From Collinsella sp. AM17-1 (lineage in GTDB: Bacteria; Actinomycetota; Coriobacteriia; Coriobacteriales; Coriobacteriaceae): 64,000 nucleotides of DNA. The notes under the pieces were generated by a model that was not told the DNA's origin, ran no database searches, and saw nothing but the letters and a program-made list of their open reading frames with translations. The stretch is taken from contig NZ_QRJZ01000001.1 of NCBI RefSeq assembly GCF_003470665.1, positions 256,393-320,392 on the forward strand, read 5' to 3'. Both the position numbers and the translations under genes were made by a program. Numbering within the stretch: position 1 is the stretch's first letter; each line of letters opens with the position of its first letter. Below are positions 18,551 to 25,504 of the stretch, piece after piece.

Positions 18551-18949
18551 CTAGCTCAGGCGCTCCTGGCTTTCCTTTTTAACGCGGTTGGCGAAAACGA
18601 AGTACACGGCACTTACGACCACGGCGGTGACATCGGTGGCGCTGGTGCCGACTCCGCCCAAGAAGGGCTCGGAAAGCAGCAGGCTCACAACGGCGCATGC
18701 TAGGCAAATGATAGCCCAGACCCAAACGATGCCAATCTTGCTGGGGTTATTTGAGGCACGGATGCCCAATATGGCAGCGATGATTTCGACGATGCCCATC
18801 ACGATGACGACAACGCTGTAAACCGAGAGGTCGCCGCTGGCGTCGCCCGAAGCCGCAGTGAGTGCCAACGCTCCCGCGGCGATGCTAAAAATACCTCCCA
18901 ATAGATAGATGATGGACATGACCTTTAGGACTTTACGGTTGTTGCTCAT
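18551..18949 (-). CDS. Small four-helix membrane protein (paralogue of 16834-17235)
   Basis: A 132-residue protein with four hydrophobic segments, starting MSNNRKVLKVMSIIYLLGG, with EIIAAILGIRASNNPSKIG (about 73-91) matching LAAGVAGIKGANKPSQVDG of its paralogue. The C-terminus is charged (RVKKESQERLS). A GGAAAGGAACTGAAC leader precedes the ATG. No known family could be assigned by eye; no catalytic motifs. Its transcript is convergent with the LysR gene. Confidence 0.78.
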   Translation of the reverse strand: MSNNRKVLKVMSIIYLLGGIFSIAAGALALTAASGDASGDLSVYSVVVIVMGIVEIIAAILGIRASNNPSKIGIVWVWAIICLACAVVSLLLSEPFLGGVGTSATDVTAVVVSAVYFVFANRVKKESQERLS

Positions 18950-19009
18950 GTTCAGTTCCTTTCCCTTGAGCCGTTATGGCACCGTGCACGTATTGCCTGG
19001 CGCCATGAA

Positions 19010-22000
19010 TTACTGATTGAGGGGTTCGTTGCCCAGATCTTGCGAGGCGAGTTTCTGTTCTTCGTTAAACTCGTCCGCTTCGGCGAGTTCCTCGGCGGTA
19101 GCTGCCTTTGGAGCGGACTCAACGGCATCGCAATGATCGAAAACGAGTTGATAGGGGGCGATGTCGCGGCGGGAAAGCATAAGCTTTACCTCGCGGCGCA
19201 AAGAGCGCATGACGCTGCCGCGGTCTGTCTCCTTGCAGGTGGCGACAACGCGAATGGTCATAGCGGTACTGCTAAGGTCGACCACGCCCTTGTAGAAGGG
19301 GCCTTCGATAATGGCGGGAACGCGGTCATGCACACTTTTGAGCTCGTCTTTAAGCACCTTTTCGACATAGGGTAGAGATTCTCCCACCGGTATGGTGATG
19401 TCCATGCTGGCGTAAGAATTAAGTTTGGTCATATTGGTGACATTCGAAATCGAGCTATTGCGCAGCAGTAGAACATTGCCGTTGCCGTCATTGATCTTTG
19501 TGGTTCGCACGCCAATTTCCATAACGGTGCCGGTATTGCCGCCAACCGAGATGACGTCTCCAACGCGGAACTCGCCTTCAAAGATAATAAAGAGCCCGCA
19601 CAAGATATCCGTGATGAGGTCTTTGGCTCCAAAGGAGACCGCGAGTGTAATGATGCCTGCCGAGGCCAAAAGCGTTGCGGTGTCGACACCCAAAACGCCT
19701 AGGCACCAATAGAGCATGGCGATGAGGGTTCCGTATTTTGTCAGGCTCGAGAGAAGTCGGCATATCGTCTCGCCGCGCGCGCCAAGCACGTTGGACAACA
19801 TGCGAAGAAGCGACTGTGCGATTGCGCACACTGTGAGCGCCACACAGGCGTACATGATTGAAGCGGTGAGCGCGAATATGTTGAGACCGCGCTGCCAGTC
19901 ATTGCCCAGAATGTAGGTGAATACCGAACGCGGGCCAAATAGAGTGTCTTTAAACAAGACGGCCAAAAAGACGATAAACACTCCGATACCGGTAAACCAT
20001 CTAAGGACCGTGCCGAGTTTTTGCTCGGGGGTTTTGTCTTCCCATTTAAAGGAAATGTTGAGCCATCGGCCAATGGCACTTTCGCTGTGCTTGATACGGC
20101 CGTCGGATGTCGTGACTGTGATGTTGTGCCGTCTTGCCGTGAAATCGTCTTCGCGCTTCGAACGTTTTTCTTCGACTCTTATAGTGTCGAGTGTCAGCAG
20201 AGGGTAGATAAGGACAAAGCATATGGCGGCGATGATTCCGGTTGCGATGGTGAGCGGAACGCGCTGGTGCATAAAAGAGTCTTCGGGTGCCGCGACGTAA
20301 ACGTAATAGTCGTCAGTCTCTAGGCAGGAGGCGTAGAGTTTCTGGTTGTCGATGTAAATGAAATCGCTAAAGCCGTCTGCAAGGTGCTCGTCAGCCAGTC
20401 CTATTTCGGACGCCTTTTTCCCCATAAGAAGATTGTTGGGATGATATGCAACGGTGCCGTCTTTTTTCTCGATTGCAAAGGCGAAGCCTCCGGCGCCCGC
20501 CTTGATGCCGTCGAGCACCACGCCGATCTTGGTGCTCTTGAGCATTTCTTCTAAGCGCATAGGGCGCACGGCAATCTGAGCGATTCCGTCTGCAATGCCA
20601 TCTTGATCGTAGAGTGCGACGCCGATGTACTGATATGTCTCGCCAGTGGTTCTGTTGATAGAGAGGGGCTGTATATACTCATCCTTGCCGCCCAAAAGCG
20701 AGCGGAACTCGTAGGAGGAGTCGCCGTACTTGGTCGAAAGACTATAGGATCGTTGTGACGTGCTCGAGCTCGTCATATTGCCGTCGCCGTCGTAGAGGTA
20801 AATTGACTCGACGCCAAGCGTTTCTGCCAAGCTGTGCAGATCGGCTCGCGTGGCGAGCTCTGGATTGTGCTCAACGATGTAGGCGATAATATGGCAGGTA
20901 GTGGCGTAGTGGTCACTATATTGCCTCGTAAGTTCATCCTCGCGCATTGCATTGTTTTTGAGCGTTTGATCAATCTGCTCTACGCGCTCTCGATTGACCG
21001 TCGCTTGGCTCGAAAGGGCAAAGAGCGTTTGCATATAGAAGGTTACCGCCAGGAGCAAGACGAGTCCTGCAACGGACAAGGCTGTTGCGCGCCTGCCCAC
21101 GGCGGGGTTAAACCTAAGGTTGCGACCGATCTTGACGTATTCGTGATCGCCTTGGTCGCTATGCTCGTCATCCGCAAGGACAAACAGGTCATAGAGCGCC
21201 ACGGCGGCGACGATTGCGATGAAGGCAAAGAGGATGACGCCCACGGTGATGTTGCGTGCGGTGGCGGTGTCGCTTTCGGGAATGGCGAGAATGTAATAGG
21301 TGTCATCGACCAACTTGACGCGACAGTACAGGCTTGTGTTCTTGACGGAAGTGAAGAATGTTTTGCCGTCCTCAAGATTGCTAATATCGATGCCGTTGTC
21401 GAGTGCATCGGTACCTATCATGTTCTGGTCGGGATGGTAGGTGATCAGATGCGTTTTTGCCGATACGGCGAGGACAAATCCGTGGCTGCCGAGTGAGATG
21501 TTCTTGAGCATGCTCTCGGTCGATCCGGTGTCCTTGACAAGGGCGTGCAGCTCTCGGGGATTTTGTTCTACGATGGCCATGGTGTCGTCATCGATTTTGG
21601 CGGCATAGTATCGCATGAGCCAGTCTTGATCGGGAAGATCGACCTCAACCGGATCGGAGGGCTTGCCGGTCTCGAAGCACTGACGTAGCTGGTTGAAGCG
21701 GGCGCGGCTAAAATCGGCTTTGGTGTCAGCTGCCTTGGCGATGATAGAGCCGTCGCGTCGGGCGACGAGAACGTTATCGACCTTGAGCAGGTCCTTGAGT
21801 TCGGCCATTTTGACATCGGTCGCTTCGTAACCGGCATCGTTAGCCGCCATAAATGCGATGCTTGCGGCGCGCGTGCGATACAGGTCATCAAATGTTTGGG
21901 TGTTGTCTTTCGTTTCCGCCCGAGCCGTTTTAACGAGATCGGGGAGTTCGGCGGCAACGCGATCAAATTCCAGAGCGTATTCCTCTTGCGATAGACGCGT

Positions 22001-22093
22001 TTGCATCGAGGCGAGTAGGAGTCCCATCGCCAATGCGCAGACGGTTACGGCAACGGCAAGCGCCACAGACTTCTTTTTTAATCGCTTGGACAT
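19010..22093 (-). CDS. MscS-family channel with two extracellular Cache-like sensor domains
   Basis: A 1027-residue membrane protein. Seen in order: membrane helix (10-30), extracellular region (about 35-275) with Cache-like GFVLAVSAKTHLITYHPD, helix (283-305), helix (340-362), second extracellular region (about 365-615) with the matching GGFAFAIEKKDGTVAYHPN, helix (620-640), linker, three helices (about 690-805), then the MscS pore/beta segment (FEGEFRVGDVISVGGNTG and NGNVLLLRNSSISNVTNMTK, about 838-890), and an acidic C-terminal tail. MscS channels open with membrane tension; Cache domains bind small ligands in chemoreceptors and kinases. Having both suggests a ligand-gated or ligand-tuned channel, which is inference. 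It starts 12 bases after the stop of a solute-binding lipoprotein gene, so both are likely one operon. Confidence 0.85.
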   Translation of the reverse strand: MSKRLKKKSVALAVAVTVCALAMGLLLASMQTRLSQEEYALEFDRVAAELPDLVKTARAETKDNTQTFDDLYRTRAASIAFMAANDAGYEATDVKMAELKDLLKVDNVLVARRDGSIIAKAADTKADFSRARFNQLRQCFETGKPSDPVEVDLPDQDWLMRYYAAKIDDDTMAIVEQNPRELHALVKDTGSTESMLKNISLGSHGFVLAVSAKTHLITYHPDQNMIGTDALDNGIDISNLEDGKTFFTSVKNTSLYCRVKLVDDTYYILAIPESDTATARNITVGVILFAFIAIVAAVALYDLFVLADDEHSDQGDHEYVKIGRNLRFNPAVGRRATALSVAGLVLLLAVTFYMQTLFALSSQATVNRERVEQIDQTLKNNAMREDELTRQYSDHYATTCHIIAYIVEHNPELATRADLHSLAETLGVESIYLYDGDGNMTSSSTSQRSYSLSTKYGDSSYEFRSLLGGKDEYIQPLSINRTTGETYQYIGVALYDQDGIADGIAQIAVRPMRLEEMLKSTKIGVVLDGIKAGAGGFAFAIEKKDGTVAYHPNNLLMGKKASEIGLADEHLADGFSDFIYIDNQKLYASCLETDDYYVYVAAPEDSFMHQRVPLTIATGIIAAICFVLIYPLLTLDTIRVEEKRSKREDDFTARRHNITVTTSDGRIKHSESAIGRWLNISFKWEDKTPEQKLGTVLRWFTGIGVFIVFLAVLFKDTLFGPRSVFTYILGNDWQRGLNIFALTASIMYACVALTVCAIAQSLLRMLSNVLGARGETICRLLSSLTKYGTLIAMLYWCLGVLGVDTATLLASAGIITLAVSFGAKDLITDILCGLFIIFEGEFRVGDVISVGGNTGTVMEIGVRTTKINDGNGNVLLLRNSSISNVTNMTKLNSYASMDITIPVGESLPYVEKVLKDELKSVHDRVPAIIEGPFYKGVVDLSSTAMTIRVVATCKETDRGSVMRSLRREVKLMLSRRDIAPYQLVFDHCDAVESAPKAATAEELAEADEFNEEQKLASQDLGNEPLNQ

Positions 22094-22105
22094 GGGTAGG
22101 CTCCC

Positions 22106-22945
22106 TTAGTTCCATTTATTGATGAGCTTATCGACTGTTTTGTCTTTGAGCATTGAGCGCACTTCGGCGGCAATCTTAGGCGAAAGCTCAGAGCCCTTCT
22201 TCGTTGCGACGGCATAACGCTGTGGGTTGATGCCAAAATCGGGCAGGACGGTGCGCTCGCCATCGAGATAGGTTTTGGCAATTGCGCCGTCCGTCGCCAT
22301 GGCGTCGACGTCGCCGGCTTCCAATGCTTGGGAAAGCTCGGCGTAGCTCGCGTATTGGCTTAGATGCCATGTGTCGTAGTCGATGCTGCCGCTCTCGGCA
22401 TCCTGTTGCCGGGGTATGCCGTCCGAAAGCCCCAGTTCCAAAAACTTCGCGGCAAGTTGAGGTGCGGCGTTCGTTCCGGCTACCGTGCCAATTGTTCCGC
22501 CTTCAAGCTGGGAAAAGGATTGAATGAGCGATGTGTTTTCGACAACAAGAATTACCGAATCGGTGTAATAGGCGGGAGAGAAGTCAAACAGCTTTTTGCG
22601 TTCGTCGCTTATCGAGTAGCAAGCAATCAGACAATCGACTTTTCCCGACGAGAGCATTTCTTCGCGCGTCTCGGGCGTTACGGTTATAAACGAACAGTCT
22701 CCATAACCGAGACGGTTTGCCAGCTCGTTGGTGAGGTCGATTTCGAATCCGTAGTACTTGCCGTTGTTGGGGTTACGTTCGCTAAACCCGACGATATCCG
22801 AGCGGACGCCTACACTCAGCTTGCCCTTGCCAGGCATGCCGGAATTGCCGTTTGAGCAGGCTGGTAGCAACATGGCTGCAAGTGCGGCTCCGGTTGCCGA
22901 GATTGCCAGCCGGCAGGCATTTCGGCGTGTGACTGAATGGTCCAT
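22106..22945 (-). CDS. Solute-binding lipoprotein (SBP family 3), orphan
   Basis: A 279-residue secreted lipoprotein: signal peptide with lipobox LLPAC (residues about 24-28), then an amino-acid type binding domain (KLSVGVRSDIVGFSERNP near 40; YGFEIDLTNELANRLG near 62; DCLIACYSISDERKKLFDFS near 98; GTIGTVAGTNA near 145). Such proteins deliver amino acids to ABC permeases, but no permease or ATPase gene is nearby; the next gene is the Cache-MscS channel, 12 bases downstream. ATG at 22945 is chosen because GAGGA lies 6 bases upstream; an ATG at 22951 would overlap that site. Confidence 0.88.
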   Translation of the reverse strand: MDHSVTRRNACRLAISATGAALAAMLLPACSNGNSGMPGKGKLSVGVRSDIVGFSERNPNNGKYYGFEIDLTNELANRLGYGDCSFITVTPETREEMLSSGKVDCLIACYSISDERKKLFDFSPAYYTDSVILVVENTSLIQSFSQLEGGTIGTVAGTNAAPQLAAKFLELGLSDGIPRQQDAESGSIDYDTWHLSQYASYAELSQALEAGDVDAMATDGAIAKTYLDGERTVLPDFGINPQRYAVATKKGSELSPKIAAEVRSMLKDKTVDKLINKWN

Positions 22946-23112
22946 TTGCATTCCTCACGACGATTGTTCAGTTCTTTAATGATATGGACGGGTAACTGTG
23001 GAATAGTCGTGAAGCGGCAGGTAAACAAAGGGTTGAGGCGGAGGATAAAATCTGTCGGCATCGGGCACTTTATTGCTAAATAGATGTCAGCATGCTGCGA
23101 TGGGCGTTAGGT

Positions 23113-23170
23113 CCTGGACACCCTTCAGACCGATACCGACTTCATCATCGCCGAGTACCGCCACAGCTAA
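23113..23170 (+). pseudogene. Fragment: last 19 codons of rlmA
   Basis: These bases match 16648-16705, the end of the rlmA coding region including the stop codon (LDTLQTDIDFIIAEYRHS), with only three third-position changes. No upstream reading frame exists. The match continues through both downstream hairpins to 23271, so 159 bases were duplicated as a unit. Confidence 0.85.
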
Positions 23171-23171
23171 C

Positions 23172-23208
23172 AACCTGCCAAAAAGGGACAGGTTTGTTTT
23201 GGCAGGTT
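23172..23208. repeat. REP-like hairpin with GGGACAG core, second copy of the rlmA-type
   Basis: Same 12-base perfect arms AACCTGCCAAAA/TTTTGGCAGGTT as at 16707-16743; the loop differs by one base. Confidence 0.75.
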
Positions 23209-23222
23209 TTATCTGGGCAAAC

Positions 23223-23262
23223 GTAAAGGGCCGATCGCGCAGTAACGCGATCGGCCCTTTTT
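23223..23262. terminator. Duplicated rlmA terminator
   Basis: AAAGGGCCGATCGCG pairs with CGCGATCGGCCCTTT, perfect over 15 bases, followed by TTAG. Compared with 16760-16797 both arms have changed together to keep pairing. Confidence 0.75.
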
Positions 23263-23426
23263 AGTTGCTTGATTGCGGGATGGGTAAGCACGGCCTGAAA
23301 GCGCTTTAGGCCTGCGCACCTCAACCTTTCAAAAAGGAAAGCTGGACGTAAGCCAAATCGATGGCAGCTCATGTGCGGCGCTGAGATGATGGGGCCGTAA
23401 CAAGGAGCTGGTCTCAAGGAGGAGCC

Positions 23427-23570
23427 ATGATGTACGGAGCAGGGCAAGTGCGTGAGCCGCGGTCGTTGGGAAGGCGCATGGGTGATTCTGTGATCGCTGC
23501 CGTGTGCACGGGATTGATGGCGGTGCTTTGCATTGGGATGTTGTGGGCCATGTCGCATGTGGGACAATAG
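23427..23570 (+). CDS. 47-residue single-pass membrane peptide
   Basis: An ATG preceded by AAGGAGGAGCC opens a 47-codon frame: a charged N-terminus (GAGQVREPRSLGRRMG) and one hydrophobic helix (SVIAAVCTGLMAVLCIGMLW, about 21-40), ending MSHVGQ. The good ribosome site and clear N-in basic/hydrophobic pattern support a real gene. It is upstream of rsmJ by 63 bases on the same strand. The function is unknown; not every such peptide is expressed. Confidence 0.55.
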   Translation: MMYGAGQVREPRSLGRRMGDSVIAAVCTGLMAVLCIGMLWAMSHVGQ

Positions 23571-23633
23571 CGGACGGTTGGGTGCCGACATTAACGGCGC
23601 CCGCGTATCCGTTTTGCTTGTGAAGGAGTGCCC

Positions 23634-24338
23634 ATGGGCGTCGTCGATCCCTTTTCTGTTGCTCGGGCCGCGGGGCTTGAGCTGACCGGGAAGCCCGAGG
23701 GCCTTACGCTCACCGACGGCACGATGGAGTTGCGTGCCGATTTTGGCCGCATGCTTCCACGGCTCAAGCAGGGCCGTTTGCAGCAAGAGCTACTGGTGAA
23801 GGCTGCGCGCACAAAAGGCATCGAGCAGCCATGGGCGATTGACGCCACGGCAGGCTTTGGCGAGGATTCGCTGCTGCTGGCGGCAGCGGGCTTTACCGTC
23901 GATCTGTATGAACAGGACTGCGTGATCGCGGCGCTCCTCAAGGATGCCTTGGACCGCGCGGCGGATGATCCGGCGCTTGCGACTGCCGTGGCGCGTATGC
24001 GCTTACATGCGGGCGAGGACAGCATTGCCGGCCTTCGCCATACGGCTGAGCTGGTCGAGCGCGGTGAGCTCGCGGCTCCCGACGTGGTGTATCTGGACCC
24101 CATGTTTCCCGAGCGCACCAAGAGCGCGGCGGTTAAAAAGAAGTTCCAGCTCTTGCACCATTTGGAGCAGCCGTGCGCCGATGAGGAGACGCTGGTTAAA
24201 GCTGCGCTTGCACCGCACCCGCGCAAGGTTGTTATCAAGCGGCCGGTGAAGGGGCCGCTGCTTGCCGGCGTTAAGCCGAGCTATCAGCTTGCGGGCAAGG
24301 CCGTCCGCTACGATGTTTTGGTGCCGCCGCGCCCGTAG
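23634..24338 (+). CDS. rsmJ: 16S rRNA G1516 methyltransferase RsmJ-like
   Basis: A 234-residue class I SAM methyltransferase of the RsmJ (YhiQ) type: LTDGTMELRADFG near residue 25, RQELLVKA-like region (LQQELLVKAARTKG), SAM motif DATAGFGEDSLLLAAAGFTVDLYEQ (about 70-94), and the catalytic-region DPMFPERTKSAAVKK (about 156-170; DPM(Y/F)P is characteristic). It methylates N2 of G1516 in 16S rRNA in E. coli. ATG at 23634 is chosen because AAGGAG precedes it by 5 bases. Confidence 0.88.
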   Translation: MGVVDPFSVARAAGLELTGKPEGLTLTDGTMELRADFGRMLPRLKQGRLQQELLVKAARTKGIEQPWAIDATAGFGEDSLLLAAAGFTVDLYEQDCVIAALLKDALDRAADDPALATAVARMRLHAGEDSIAGLRHTAELVERGELAAPDVVYLDPMFPERTKSAAVKKKFQLLHHLEQPCADEETLVKAALAPHPRKVVIKRPVKGPLLAGVKPSYQLAGKAVRYDVLVPPRP

Positions 24339-24386
24339 TTTGCGCGTGATGGCCGGCACTCCGTCAGCGTCGCGCCGATGCGGCGC

Positions 24387-24683
24387 CTATTTCCAAGGGT
24401 GCGACGTCAGGTGCCACCCGCCGCAGTATTCACATTTGTAGCAGGCCAAGCCACGTCGTCCACGGTTTTCGCAGTCGGCCATAACGGCCTCGGCCTCGGC
24501 GCGTGTGTCGTAGCGGTTTTTGCGCTCGCACGACTTGTAGCGCCAAGCCTCATCGCGCTCGGCGTCCAGGGCATCGCGGCGCTCGTCCTCGCGCGCAAAC
24601 AGGTCGCTCATATCGCCGCCGGTGGCAGCGCCCAAAAACTCGCTTTTGGCTTTTGACCAGGCGGCTCGCTTTTTGCTTCCCAT
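24387..24683 (-). CDS. Small protein with C-terminal zinc-knuckle-like motif
   Basis: A 98-residue charged protein starting MGSKKRAAWSKAKSEFLG and ending CYKCEYCGGWHLTSHPWK. The three Cys and two His residues at the end (C-x2-C-x2-C-x3-H-x3-H) look like a metal-binding knuckle, and YKCxYCGGWHLTS is shared by small phage and plasmid-type proteins in many bacteria. AAGGAG precedes the ATG by 3 bases; an in-frame TTG 39 bases further upstream is less likely. It is divergent to the GNAT gene. The function is unknown; nucleic-acid binding is a guess. Confidence 0.7.
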   Translation of the reverse strand: MGSKKRAAWSKAKSEFLGAATGGDMSDLFAREDERRDALDAERDEAWRYKSCERKNRYDTRAEAEAVMADCENRGRRGLACYKCEYCGGWHLTSHPWK

Positions 24684-24755
24684 CCGCTCCTTGCCTTTCC
24701 AAACGCTGGTATCATTGCTCAATCAAAGTGATACCAATAAACGTGAGGTCGCCGC

Positions 24756-25247
24756 GTGATGATCAGAAAAACCCTCGAGACCGACATTCCTGCCGTCATG
24801 GCCATCTATGATGCTGCCCGCGCCTTTATGCGCGCGCATGGCAACGCCACGCAGTGGCCCGAGGGCACGCCTTCGGCCGAGCAGCTGGCTGCCGATATCG
24901 CCGCCGGTGGCAGCTATGTGTGCGAAGTCGACGGTCGCGTGGTGGCGACGTTTGCCTTTTTGCCGGGCCCGGACGAGTGCTATGACGTCATCGAGGACGG
25001 TCAGTGGCGTAGCGACACTCCGTACGCCGTACTGCACCGCGTGGCGTCCGACGGCACCGTGCACGGTATCGCGGCCGCGATGTTTGCCTTTGCCAAGGCG
25101 CGCGCTGACCACCTGCGTATCGACACGCACGCGGACAACCTGCCCATGCAGGGCGCGAGCATGAAAGCGGGGTTCGAGCGCGCCGGCGTCGTGTATGTGT
25201 CGGACGGCACGCCGCGTGTTGCGTTCGACTGGCTGCGCGAGGCATAA
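24756..25247 (+). CDS. GNAT family N-acetyltransferase
   Basis: A 163-residue acetyltransferase: N-terminal MIRKTLETDIPAVMAIYDAAR strand-helix, a beta-hairpin core with VCEVDGRVVATFAFLPGPD, and the acetyl-CoA site region YAVLHRVASDGTVHGIAAAMFAFAKARADHLRIDTHADNLPMQ (about 90-132). GNAT enzymes transfer an acetyl group to an amine. The target is unknown. GAGG lies 7 bases before the GTG used here; the ATG at the next codon is also possible. A hairpin terminator follows. Confidence 0.85.
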   Translation: MMIRKTLETDIPAVMAIYDAARAFMRAHGNATQWPEGTPSAEQLAADIAAGGSYVCEVDGRVVATFAFLPGPDECYDVIEDGQWRSDTPYAVLHRVASDGTVHGIAAAMFAFAKARADHLRIDTHADNLPMQGASMKAGFERAGVVYVSDGTPRVAFDWLREA

Positions 25248-25281
25248 GAGCGAGGACGCGTATCAACAATCCATGTACATG

Positions 25282-25308
25282 AAAATGGCCCCGGGTGGGG
25301 CCATTTTT
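25282..25308 (+). terminator. Terminator after the GNAT gene
   Basis: AAAATGGCCCC pairs with GGGGCCATTTT around a 4-base loop, followed by TGG. It ends the GNAT transcript. Confidence 0.8.
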
Positions 25309-25504
25309 GGTCGCTGCGCTGTTAGGGGAGGTGCCGGCTTTCGCAAGGCGCGAACCTGCGAAAATCGCCGCGCGGCAACGCGGGGCGATGAGCTCGGTCG
25401 GGGGATAGGGCCCGCTTCGCCCGCCGGCCCGTAAATTGTATCATCCAGTGTGGAACGAGAATGCCCGTTGCCGCGTGCGGTGGGCTTGCAATAAGAGGAG
25501 AGCC

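Larger units (their letters stand above)
22946..23426. other. 480-base gap containing a copy of the rlmA 3' end
   Basis: Apart from the duplicated block at 23113-23271 (described separately) nothing gene-like was seen. The first part is the promoter region of the SBP-MscS operon; 23272-23426 has no ORF with a ribosome site and no obvious structure. Confidence 0.6.
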
